A stretch of 46,184 nucleotides of DNA, from assembly GCF_001029445.1 (NCBI RefSeq), contig NZ_LDOT01000039.1:1-46184 (forward strand), written 5' to 3'. Below, piece after piece: positions 33,458 to 41,459 of the stretch. The stretch is from Photobacterium aquae (GTDB taxonomy: Bacteria; Pseudomonadota; Gammaproteobacteria; Enterobacterales; Vibrionaceae). Position 1 is the stretch's first letter. Each line of letters begins with the position of its first letter. Under the pieces are notes generated by a model, which saw only the letters and a list, made by a program, of their open reading frames with translations, did not search any database and was not told where the DNA came from. Both the position numbers and the translations under genes were made by a program.

Positions 33458-34603
33458 TTAGTTGTCCTCATCGTTATACGTACCGGCAAAGAAGCTACCC
33501 ACTGCGTGAGCGCCAATTCCTACCGCGGTCAGGCCAAGGGTGACGGCCCCAATAGTGTCCGCCGTCGCATCCAGACCATGCAACAGCTGGCGGCCCAGCG
33601 GCTTTTCGAAATCCGCCATGTCATCCCAAAAATCCGGCTCGGAGCAACCAATACAGCCGTGACCGGCCAAAACAGGCCAACTGGTATGGTTGTTGAAACG
33701 CACCTGCGGGCAGTTGTTGTAGGTGTAAGGCCCCTTGCATCCCATTTTGTATAGGCAATAACCGTTCTCTGCACTGACATCACCGAACTCTTCGACAAAT
33801 TCACCGGCGTCAAAATGGCCGCGTCGTTCGCAGTTGTCATGCACTCGGGCCCCGTAAGCCCATTTCGGACGGTTGAAAGTATCAAGGGCCGGCAACTTGC
33901 CGAACATGATGAAATACATCAGGGTGCCGACAATGTTCGAAGAACTCGGCGGGCAACCACCTAGGTTGATCACCGGGCGGTCAACCACGGCATGGACACC
34001 TTTGGCACCAGTTGGGTTAGGCTTGGCGGCCTGTACCCCGCCGAACGACGCACAGGTACCAACCGAAATAATGGCTGCCGCCCCTGCCGCAGCCTCCTGC
34101 ACCATCTCCAAGCCAGTACGACCTTTGCAGCCCAAGGTAAGGAAAGCCCCCCCGTTAGCGGTCGGAACAGCACCCTCAACTGCCAGCAGGTACTGGCCCT
34201 TGTAGTTGCGCATCGCCGCATCAAGGTTTTCTTCCGCCTGCCAGCCTGCTGCGGCCATCAAGGTCTCCTGATACTCAAGCGACACATGATCAAAAATCAG
34301 CGTGCTGACATCCGGGGTTGATGAACGGATCAAGGACTCTGAACACCCGGTACATTCGGCCATGTGCAGCCAGATCAAAGGTACCCGATCTGCCAGCTCG
34401 GCAGCCTCGGCCACCAACGAGCTAAAGGGCATAGGCAGTGCCAACGCGGCCGTCATGGTCGCGCTCCACACAAGAAATTCCCGGCGGCTAATACCATTTT
34501 CAGCCAAGCGCTCTTGCAAAGGCTGTTGTTTATTACTGGGGAGTTGGCGCAGCTGTTCTAGCCGGGCCTTACCCAGCTCGTAGAGGGCAGCATGTGTATC
34601 CAT
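33458..34603 (-). CDS. hyaA: [NiFe] uptake hydrogenase small subunit, Tat-exported
   Basis: A 381-residue iron-sulfur subunit. The Tat signal SRREFLV (39-45) follows an unusually long n-region and is followed by a hydrophobic stretch. C84-T-G-C87 and C184 bind the proximal cluster. The two extra cysteines of O2-tolerant (Hyd-1 type) enzymes are replaced by G86 and G189, so the proximal cluster should be an ordinary 4Fe-4S and the enzyme oxygen-sensitive. Medial and distal cluster residues lie in HDNCERRGHFDAGEF, CLYKMGCKGP and GHGCIGCSEPDFWD. A C-terminal span (about 345-370) anchors it to the membrane beside HyaC. Confidence 0.96.
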   Translation of the reverse strand: MDTHAALYELGKARLEQLRQLPSNKQQPLQERLAENGISRREFLVWSATMTAALALPMPFSSLVAEAAELADRVPLIWLHMAECTGCSESLIRSSTPDVSTLIFDHVSLEYQETLMAAAGWQAEENLDAAMRNYKGQYLLAVEGAVPTANGGAFLTLGCKGRTGLEMVQEAAAGAAAIISVGTCASFGGVQAAKPNPTGAKGVHAVVDRPVINLGGCPPSSSNIVGTLMYFIMFGKLPALDTFNRPKWAYGARVHDNCERRGHFDAGEFVEEFGDVSAENGYCLYKMGCKGPYTYNNCPQVRFNNHTSWPVLAGHGCIGCSEPDFWDDMADFEKPLGRQLLHGLDATADTIGAVTLGLTAVGIGAHAVGSFFAGTYNDEDN

Positions 34604-34730
34604 TGCTCATCCTTATTATTATGGGTTGGTTGTTTCTGTGGTATCGATGGCCGCCAGCCCGATAAGGCAGACGGCCCAAGGAATCTCATGCGAAAAAAAA
34701 GACGAGAGTAAACCCGTCATGTTGCAGGGC

Positions 34731-35075
34731 TCAGGTTTCCAGCTCCAGCTGCATCAGCAGCAGCTCCTCACCATCAATGACATCGGTATCCCGACTGTTA
34801 CAGTGCGGGCAGATCACCTGCCGTGTCTCCATCACCGATTCATGCCCACATTCACGACAGCGGATCACCAGAGGCTGAATTTGCATCTCGAGCACGGCAT
34901 CGCGGCATACCCCTTCTTGCTTGAACGTCTCAAACGCCGTCTCCAACAACGCAGGCTCCACGCCGCTAAGCTGGCCGACCTTGATGGCGACCCGTGTCAC
35001 TCGGTTCGCCTGATTCTCGCGGGCATGGCGTTCACACTGGTCGATCAGCGCGCTGACAATAGAGTATTCATGCAT
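34731..35075 (-). CDS. hypA: Nickel metallochaperone HypA
   Basis: A 114-residue protein that delivers nickel to the hydrogenase large subunit. It starts MHEYS, in which His2 is the nickel ligand of all HypA proteins, which selects ATG 35075; an ATG two codons upstream would bury this motif. The zinc site has CRECG and CPHCN. It overlaps hypE as TGATG. The 127 bases between it and hyaA are the only longer gap of the array. Confidence 0.95.
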   Translation of the reverse strand: MHEYSIVSALIDQCERHARENQANRVTRVAIKVGQLSGVEPALLETAFETFKQEGVCRDAVLEMQIQPLVIRCRECGHESVMETRQVICPHCNSRDTDVIDGEELLLMQLELET

Positions 35076-36079
35076 CAGCAAATCCTCGGTAACAGCTCCC
35101 CCTGCGGGGCATCAAGGTAGCGCAGGCTGCCCCACGGGGTAGTCAGCAGAACCCGGCCAATCTGGCGCTGGTCCACACAGCCAATCACCGCCGCCTCTGG
35201 GCAACAAGAAAAATGACGCATCACGGCCAGTGCCACTTCGGCCTGCTCGGCTGGCAGGGCCAGAACGAACGTCCCTTCGTTGGCGAGATCAAACGGTTCC
35301 ATGCCGTATAGCTCACACAGGCCCCGCACCTCGTCACGAACCGGAATCGCCTTTTCATCCAGCGTGATACCGATACCAGCGGTACGGGCCCATTCATTGA
35401 CGACCGCCGACAGACCGCCCCGGGTCGCATCGCGCATGGCATGGATATCAATGCCCGCCGCAATCAATGCCTCGACCACCGGCCACAAGGTGGCGCAGTC
35501 ACTTTGCAGATCCGAACTCAGTTCCAGCCCCTCGCGGTTCATCAGCACCGTTGCGCCGTGGCAGCCAATATCGCGCGACACGATAATGGCATCCCCTTCG
35601 CGGATCTGATGGGCTGAAATGCCCGGCCGCCGCAACTGGCCCAAGCCTGCGGTATTGATGAAGATGCCATCGGCACAACCGCGCGGCACCACTTTGGTAT
35701 CGCCGCACACAACCAGCGCCCCGCTGACCTGAAGCTCTTTGGCCATGCTCTCGACAATGGTGCCGAGGGTTTCAATCGCCAACCCTTCTTCCAAAATAAA
35801 GCTGCAGCTGAGATAGAGCGGCTGGGCCCCCATCATCGCGAGATCATTGACGGTACCGGCCACCGCCAGTTTGCCGATATCGCCACCGTTGAAAATCAGC
35901 GGTGACACCGTAAAGCTATCGGTCGTGAAAGCGGTCTGGTTCGACAGCGACAATACCGCCGCGTCTTCTTCCTGCCGCAAGACCTCATTGTCGAACGCAG
36001 AAAAGAACATTCCCTTGATCAACTGGTTCATTTCTTCGCCGCCGCCACCGTGGCTCAGTTGGATATATTTATCTTTCAT
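35075..36079 (-). CDS. hypE: HypE, carbamoyl dehydratase for CN ligand synthesis
   Basis: A 334-residue ATP-dependent dehydratase of the PurM/SelD fold that turns the carbamoyl-thioester on its C-terminal Cys into thiocyanate. It begins IQLSHGGGGEEMNQLI, the HypE signature, and ends PRIC with the acceptor Cys as last residue. It overlaps hypD by 11 bases. Confidence 0.95.
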   Translation of the reverse strand: MKDKYIQLSHGGGGEEMNQLIKGMFFSAFDNEVLRQEEDAAVLSLSNQTAFTTDSFTVSPLIFNGGDIGKLAVAGTVNDLAMMGAQPLYLSCSFILEEGLAIETLGTIVESMAKELQVSGALVVCGDTKVVPRGCADGIFINTAGLGQLRRPGISAHQIREGDAIIVSRDIGCHGATVLMNREGLELSSDLQSDCATLWPVVEALIAAGIDIHAMRDATRGGLSAVVNEWARTAGIGITLDEKAIPVRDEVRGLCELYGMEPFDLANEGTFVLALPAEQAEVALAVMRHFSCCPEAAVIGCVDQRQIGRVLLTTPWGSLRYLDAPQGELLPRIC

Positions 36080-37196
36080 TCAGCACTCCTTGATATCGGT
36101 AATAGGCGTTGCAGGCTCCCTCCGAGCTCACCATACAGCTGCCAAGCGGGCGCTGCGGGGTGCATCCCCGGCCAAACACTCGGCAGTCTGCGGGCTTGGC
36201 AAGACCACGGAGAATATCGCCGCACTGGCACGCTTTGTGGTCGTCAATTTCGCGATCGGTAAGAACGGCACCGAACTGACGTTCGGCATCACGATGGGCA
36301 TACTCGGGCTTGAGGCGAAGTGCGGAATGGGCAATGGGCCCCAACCCACGCCAGCGGAACGCGTCGCGGGTTTCAAAGTAAGTATTCACCAACTGCTGGG
36401 CTGGAACGTTCCCATCAGGGCTAACAGCACGGCTATACTGGATATCGACCCTCGCCTCGCCGGCCACTTTCTGCCGAACCAGACGCAAGACCGACTCCAT
36501 CACATCGACCGGCTCAAACCCCGCCACAACCACAGGAGTGGCAAAGTTATCCACCAGCGGCTGGTAAATCTTCGCCCCCTGAATCACGCTAACGTGCGAC
36601 GGGCCGATAAAGGCATTGACCTGCACTTGGGGATCATCCATTACCGCATTGACGGCAGGGGGCACCAAGACATGGTTGATATGGAACAGCAAGTTGGTGA
36701 CCCCGCGTGACTCGGCCTGCTGCAACAGCACGGCAGTCATCGGGGTTGAGGTTTCAAAACCGATGGCAAAGAAAACGACAGTTTTGGTTGGGTTGTCCTG
36801 CGCGATGCGCAATGCATCGAGCGGATCATAGAGGGGGCGCACATCGCCGCCACGGGCGCGGCATTGGGCCAGACTCCCCTGCGAGCCCGGCACCCGAATC
36901 ATGTCCCCCAGCGTCACCAGAATCACATCCGGCTGCATTGCCAGCGTCACGGCGTGATCAATCCGCTCTTTGGGCATGACGCACACCGGACAGCCTGGAC
37001 CATGGATGAACTGGATGTTATCGGGCAGCAGCGCCTTGAGGCCAAACTTCATAATGGTATGGGTATGACCGCCACACACTTCCATGATATTGAGCGGGGC
37101 GGCAAGATCCTCGGCCTCATCCTTGATGGTACGCGCCAGATGACGCACCGTTTCCGGATTGCGGAAACCGTCATAAAGCTGCTTTATATCGAGCAT
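36069..37196 (-). CDS. hypD: HypD, Fe(CN)2CO assembly scaffold
   Basis: A 375-residue iron-sulfur protein that with HypC carries the Fe(CN)2CO unit. Motifs: EVCGGHTHTIMKFGL, HGPGCPVCVMP, and the 4Fe-4S cysteines near the C-terminus (ACQCGDILRG, CRVFGRGCTP, CMVSSEGAC). The length is standard. It overlaps hypC by 13 bases, which suggests coupled translation of the partners. Confidence 0.95.
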   Translation of the reverse strand: MLDIKQLYDGFRNPETVRHLARTIKDEAEDLAAPLNIMEVCGGHTHTIMKFGLKALLPDNIQFIHGPGCPVCVMPKERIDHAVTLAMQPDVILVTLGDMIRVPGSQGSLAQCRARGGDVRPLYDPLDALRIAQDNPTKTVVFFAIGFETSTPMTAVLLQQAESRGVTNLLFHINHVLVPPAVNAVMDDPQVQVNAFIGPSHVSVIQGAKIYQPLVDNFATPVVVAGFEPVDVMESVLRLVRQKVAGEARVDIQYSRAVSPDGNVPAQQLVNTYFETRDAFRWRGLGPIAHSALRLKPEYAHRDAERQFGAVLTDREIDDHKACQCGDILRGLAKPADCRVFGRGCTPQRPLGSCMVSSEGACNAYYRYQGVLNER

Positions 37197-37438
37197 GGTT
37201 CGTTTCCATCCTCGAGCTTATCAATCATTTCCTGATAGAGCGCAAGGCTTAGCTCGGCATCGGCCTTGTCGATCTTATTCATCACAAAACCGATGTGGAT
37301 CAAGACATAGTCGCCGATCGCCAATGGCTCCATGTACAAATGACGGCTGACTTTGCGTTGCACCCCGAGCGATTCAACCGTGACGCTCAGATCATCATCG
37401 TCGATAGCGATAATTTTCGATGGCACTGACAAACACAT
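37184..37438 (-). CDS. hypC: HypC, hydrogenase maturation chaperone
   Basis: An 84-residue HypC/HupF protein. It begins MCLSVPSKI; after Met removal Cys2 contacts the Fe(CN)2CO unit with HypD. Conserved DYVLIHIGFVMNKID confirms the family. Nine bases separate it from hypB. Confidence 0.95.
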   Translation of the reverse strand: MCLSVPSKIIAIDDDDLSVTVESLGVQRKVSRHLYMEPLAIGDYVLIHIGFVMNKIDKADAELSLALYQEMIDKLEDGNEPCSI

Positions 37439-37447
37439 AGTGCCTCC

Positions 37448-38164
37448 TCACTGAATCTGGCTGTTAAGCCAATCCACAACAGGGACCAATGTCTCGGGCT
37501 GTTTTACCGACACTTCAAGAACCACGGCGTTGGGGTTGAGCTTTGCAACCTGCTCGCGTGCTTCCTCGACACTGAAATCAAAATACGGCAGCAAATCGCA
37601 CTTGGTCAGCAGAACCAGATCAGCACGGCGGAACATCACCGGGTATTTTTCAATTTTGTCATCGCCTTCGGGAACCGAAACCAAAACAATATTCTTATGG
37701 GTACCCACATCGTAACTGGCAGGGCAAACCAAGTTGCCGACATTTTCAACAAAGCAGATATCCAGATTATCCAGCGGGAGATGATGCAGCGCGCCGTGGA
37801 CCATAAACGCATCCAGATGGCAGGCCGATCCGGTTTGAATTTGGTAGGCAGCAATACCCTGAGCCTGCAAGCGATCGGCATCGCGCGAGGTTTCCAAATC
37901 GCCTTCAATCACGGCATAACGTAGTGAGGTGTGTTGGTGCAAGTGCTCAAGAAGGGTCGTCTTGCCGCTGCCCGGGCTGCTCATCAAATTGAATGCCGAG
38001 ACCCCGTGCGACTCAAAATGCTGGCGGTTGTGCGCCGCTTCGAGATCATTTTTATCGAGTATTTTATGGATAACTCTCAGCGTTTTCTTATCATTTAGCT
38101 GCGGATTTTGGACTATATCGTGGTGATGATGATCAGTTAAAGAACAACCACAGTCTTTGCACAT
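37448..38164 (-). CDS. hypB: GTPase HypB, nickel insertion
   Basis: A 238-residue GTPase that with HypA inserts nickel. The N-terminal MCKDCGC is the high-affinity nickel motif known from E. coli HypB (CxxCGC), and a short His cluster DHHHHD follows at about 11-16. P-loop SSPGSGKTT, LTKCD as base-recognition motif and the metal-binding FVENVGNLVCPA of the G domain are present. I set the start at ATG 38164 (GGAG six bases upstream); a frame from 38179 adds five residues with no family match. First gene of the array. Confidence 0.95.
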   Translation of the reverse strand: MCKDCGCSLTDHHHHDIVQNPQLNDKKTLRVIHKILDKNDLEAAHNRQHFESHGVSAFNLMSSPGSGKTTLLEHLHQHTSLRYAVIEGDLETSRDADRLQAQGIAAYQIQTGSACHLDAFMVHGALHHLPLDNLDICFVENVGNLVCPASYDVGTHKNIVLVSVPEGDDKIEKYPVMFRRADLVLLTKCDLLPYFDFSVEEAREQVAKLNPNAVVLEVSVKQPETLVPVVDWLNSQIQ

Positions 38165-38804
38165 AAATACTCCAAACACATTCTATTTATTAATTTACTT
38201 TTTTCAGTCACATTTAAAGAAATATAAATATTTCTATTTAAACTCAATAAGAATGTATAAATGGGAATATCTAAAAAACATGCAAGACCGCCCAAATATT
38301 ATATTCAGACCCTTCAGTACAAAATCTTAAAGACAACACCCAACCGCATGGATCATTATCGGAAAAATAAGATCACATGCGCCACTTCAAATAAAGAGAG
38401 TTATTAATATGACTCTTATTGGCCATATTATTCCTGAGGAAATGCTCTATAAACACATAAAACATCAATCTAATATTGTATTTTTATGTCTTTATGGAAT
38501 GAGATAAGCTGTTGATGAGAATGATTATTAAGTATAGAGAGAAATAGAAGGAGGCTCTTCAGCTCATAAAAACTGTCTTAAACACCATAATTTCCATGGA
38601 AGAACAGAGACGATATATAAATAAAAACCATAACTGCGCAGCTAAAAGTCATGAAAATCATGATTAAACTAAAAGCTCAACAAGACAAAAACATCGATAA
38701 TTTATAAGAGGGAGAAATTAAAAACAAACATACCAAGCAACCTCATATCTTATTACTTGCGGCTCTTAAATAAGCCTCATAAATACGATGGTGCTTGGGT
38801 ATAT
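38165..38804. other. 640-base regulatory gap before the hyp-hya array
   Basis: AT-rich DNA without an accepted gene; it must hold the promoter of the hypB operon (minus strand). It carries a Fur-box-like site at 38516. No good FNR site was found here. A 32-codon frame on the plus strand at 38409 has no supporting features. Confidence 0.5.
38516..38530. promoter_or_regulatory. Fur-box-like site upstream of the hyp-hya operon
   Basis: TGAGAATGATTATTA matches the 7-1-7 Fur consensus (TGATAAT-N-ATTATCA) at 12 of 14 defined positions. It lies about 350 bases before the hypB start codon, with no other gene nearer. Confidence 0.45.
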
Positions 38805-39302
38805 TTATCGTTTGAGTTGAAAGCTAATCATGCTGGTATAACAGCTTTGGGCACATTGCCCGCAACCATTGCACTTATCGGCATCAATAAACGGCTTGGC
38901 ATCGTCTTGCCATATTAATGCCCCGTATTGGCAACTGTCTTCACAACTACCGCAGTAGCCGTAGAGGTTTTCGCAGCTATTGGATACCGTCGCCACCAAC
39001 CCCGTACTGATCTTTTGGCCGGACAGCGCAAGCGTCGGGCAGGCCTGCTGGCACTGCCCGCACAAGTCACAAAAAGCATAGCTAATATCAATGGCTGCCA
39101 CGCCCCCTGCCATTTCGATAATTTGATTGGGGCATGCCGCCGCGCACTGGCCGCAACCATCGCACAGGCGAACAAACATCGACTCCTCAACCGCAAAAGG
39201 CGGACGCGCGTTCATACGCGGCTCGCTTCGCGGTTGCACGGCCGGGCGGCAGAGCCCGAATAGCCGACGCTTGCTATGATCAATCACTTCAGAGTGCGGC
39301 AT
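38805..39302 (-). CDS. NapF-like 4Fe-4S ferredoxin at the end of the dms operon
   Basis: A 165-residue ferredoxin-type protein. An N-terminal lead with SKRRLFGLCRPA precedes clusters at CDGCGQCAAACP, CDLCGQCQQACP, CENLYGYCGSCEDSC and CNGCGQCAQSC, so four cysteine groups are visible. This is the layout of NapF, a cytoplasmic protein thought to help assemble FeS clusters or redox-condition molybdoenzymes. The start is uncertain: ATG 39302 overlaps the chaperone gene by 14 bases, and GTG 39290 is a second choice. It is the last gene of the dms operon rather than part of a nap cluster, suggesting it serves the DmsA-like enzyme. Confidence 0.85.
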   Translation of the reverse strand: MPHSEVIDHSKRRLFGLCRPAVQPRSEPRMNARPPFAVEESMFVRLCDGCGQCAAACPNQIIEMAGGVAAIDISYAFCDLCGQCQQACPTLALSGQKISTGLVATVSNSCENLYGYCGSCEDSCQYGALIWQDDAKPFIDADKCNGCGQCAQSCYTSMISFQLKR

Positions 39303-39900
39303 CCAGATAATCTCGCTTGGTTGGCACCACAACGTGGTAATGATCGCACAGTGCTCCCAGCACATCCGCCGTTACCTCAGCTAGTAAGGCATAAGGGGTC
39401 TGGGCGGCGGCAACCGCAAAACGCCGATTAAAAAAGCCGAACCATGTCATCAGGTGTTCGCCCAACAGTTCTCGGGCCAGCTCCTCGCGGCCCGACTCAA
39501 GCAACATCCCGAGCACCATCAGCATCAGCCCGATCTGGTCTTCAGGCTCACGCTGCGCCGAGTCCAGCACAAAGCCGCAACGCTGCAAAAAGTACCGGTA
39601 AACAATAGTGGATTCGCCAAACAGCACCGCTTCCCGATCCAAATACGCAGAGCCCCACGGCGGAGCAGGCATCTCGCCTATCCCCGAAAACAAACGGTCG
39701 TGTTCGAGCTGCAACATGGATAGATCCTCAGCAGAAAAACGGGCAAGCACCTCGTTCAACGCAGCAACAGGCGTATCGACACTGTGGAGCAGCGCATCCA
39801 GATTAGCCGCAGCATAATCTTTGGGCTGGTAGTAAAACAACGCCCCGAACAATTTGAGTACAACGCTGAGATCTTGTTGTTCAAGCTGGCTAATTTGCAT
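39289..39900 (-). CDS. TorD/DmsD-family molybdoenzyme chaperone
   Basis: A 203-residue all-helical chaperone that binds the Tat signal of the DmsA-type reductase and assists cofactor loading. The motif PPWGSAYLDREAVLFGEST is the conserved E-x-PPW-S-YLD-E-VLFG-ST block of DmsD/TorD, and EPEDQIGLMLMVLGMLL is the second. I start at ATG 39900 after AAAGG; the frame is open further upstream, into the region after dmsC. Confidence 0.9.
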   Translation of the reverse strand: MQISQLEQQDLSVVLKLFGALFYYQPKDYAAANLDALLHSVDTPVAALNEVLARFSAEDLSMLQLEHDRLFSGIGEMPAPPWGSAYLDREAVLFGESTIVYRYFLQRCGFVLDSAQREPEDQIGLMLMVLGMLLESGREELARELLGEHLMTWFGFFNRRFAVAAAQTPYALLAEVTADVLGALCDHYHVVVPTKRDYLDAAL

Positions 39901-39978
39901 GACGTACCTTTGATGTCTGGTGGGTAATATCAAAAAAATCGGGCGGAATAGCACCGCTACCCCGCCCGCTCATGGCTG

Positions 39979-40830
39979 TTAGTACAAGCCAGAGGTAAAG
40001 TGCATACCATAGAACACGTTGCGGCCAAGGATCTCGGCTACGAACAGCACGACAAAGGCCATGACCACGAACAGGTTCTTCTGGCGTTCCGGCGCAGCAA
40101 ACAGCTCGGCATACAGCCATAGCGCCGCGGCCGCAGCCAACAGCACTACATGCCCGGCAACGTAGCCTGATAGCTGGGTGATCTGCTGCAAGCCGCTGTG
40201 AATAGCCGTTGAGATCCCGGCAAAATACAAGGTATGCATCACGGCAAACGCAATGTTGAGGGCGATCAGCGTTACGCCAGCCCACATCATGCTGCGGTTG
40301 ATCCCTTCTGCCGACACATTCAGAACATTAAGCAGGGTGTAACCAAACATCAGGCCAGAGGTCACCACGGTGAACCAGAATGCCACCGTGGTCATCGACG
40401 TGTACCAAGCCGGTACGGTTTCGATCTGGTATACGTTCGCCATCGCAAACATGAAAACCACACCGACAACAATCGACAGACCGTTGATGCTCTTGCGGAT
40501 CCCCTCGCTACCGATCTTCAGTACCGTCATCAACCAGTACAACCCCGCCAAAGAGAGGAATCCCGCACCGGTCAGGATCTCGTTGGACAAGGCGGCACTG
40601 CCTACTCGGTTAAGAGCATTAAAGGCGCGCAGCGGGCTGCCCAGGTGCGTGGTGGAAAAGATGAACCCCACCCCCATCAGAACCAACACCGCAAAGCGGG
40701 CGATATTCATCCTCGCTTCAGAGATAGAAGGCAATTTGCTGAATGTCTGGAACCCGTTCATGGTCAAATGCGCACCGACCGCAGTTTGGGCCAGAACCGT
40801 AAAGGCGACTAATGGCGCTTCGTATAACAT
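39979..40830 (-). CDS. dmsC: DMSO reductase membrane anchor subunit DmsC
   Basis: A 283-residue inner-membrane anchor with eight predicted spans that oxidises menaquinol for DmsAB. It begins MLYEAPLVAFTVLAQTAVGAHL, as in DmsC, and has FNALNRVGSAALSNEIL in the second loop. It overlaps dmsB by one base (TAATG). Confidence 0.92.
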   Translation of the reverse strand: MLYEAPLVAFTVLAQTAVGAHLTMNGFQTFSKLPSISEARMNIARFAVLVLMGVGFIFSTTHLGSPLRAFNALNRVGSAALSNEILTGAGFLSLAGLYWLMTVLKIGSEGIRKSINGLSIVVGVVFMFAMANVYQIETVPAWYTSMTTVAFWFTVVTSGLMFGYTLLNVLNVSAEGINRSMMWAGVTLIALNIAFAVMHTLYFAGISTAIHSGLQQITQLSGYVAGHVVLLAAAAALWLYAELFAAPERQKNLFVVMAFVVLFVAEILGRNVFYGMHFTSGLY

Positions 40831-41459
40831 TATTTCACCTCTCTTGGATTCTGGAGGAAACCGGTACGGTCATTGGTTGGGCGACCATTAGGGTTCAGCT
40901 TAACAATCAGATTCGGGCTGGTAATGCGAGAGTCTGGCAGAGGTGCCACATCGGCATTGGAGCCGTACTTCGCACGCAGCTCATCAATTGGGCCGAATTC
41001 GATCGCACGCAGCGGGCAGCTATCGACGCAAATAGGCATCAAGCCTTCTGCGACACGCTCGTAGCAGCCATCGCACTTAGTCATGTGGCCTTTTTCCTCG
41101 CTGTACTGCGGCGCACCGTAAGGACACGCCATATGGCATGACTTACAGCCGATGCAGACGCTTTCGTCAACCACAACAAAGCCGTCTTCCTCGCGCTTGT
41201 GCATCGCCCCCGACGGGCAGACTTTGGTACAGGCCGGGTTCGAACAGTGGTTACAGGAAATCGACAGGTAGTAGGCAAACACATTCTGGCGGAATGCCCC
41301 ATCCTGCTCGGTCCAGTTACCGCCTACATACTCGTACACACGGCGGAAGTTGCGGTCGACGCCAAGATCTTTGTTGTCCTTGCAAGAAAGCTGGCATGTT
41401 TTGCAACCCGTACACTTGCTGGAATCAATGTAAAAGCCATACTGCTTCGCGGTGCTCAT
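40830..41459 (-). CDS. dmsB: DMSO reductase iron-sulfur subunit DmsB
   Basis: A 209-residue four-cluster ferredoxin subunit. CTGCKTCQLSCKD, CNHCSNPACTKVCP, CIGCKSCHMACP and CDGCYERVAEGLMPICVDSCP hold 16 ligand cysteines. It passes electrons from DmsC to DmsA. It overlaps both neighbours by one base (TAATG). Confidence 0.95.
   Translation of the reverse strand: MSTAKQYGFYIDSSKCTGCKTCQLSCKDNKDLGVDRNFRRVYEYVGGNWTEQDGAFRQNVFAYYLSISCNHCSNPACTKVCPSGAMHKREEDGFVVVDESVCIGCKSCHMACPYGAPQYSEEKGHMTKCDGCYERVAEGLMPICVDSCPLRAIEFGPIDELRAKYGSNADVAPLPDSRITSPNLIVKLNPNGRPTNDRTGFLQNPREVK

Noticed and set aside
34619..34720. 33-codon minus-strand frame between hypA and hyaA (hydrophobic middle)
   Set aside because: Weak ribosome site and composition not distinct from the leader of hyaA; could be real but cannot be supported from one sequence.
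38409..38507. 32-codon plus-strand frame near the Fur-like site
   Set aside because: Only AGAGAG upstream, AT-rich, no protein features.
38512..38525. TTGAT-N4-ATGAT as an FNR site for the hydrogenase operon
   Set aside because: The right half-site matches only 3 of 5 bases; the overlapping Fur-box reading fits better.
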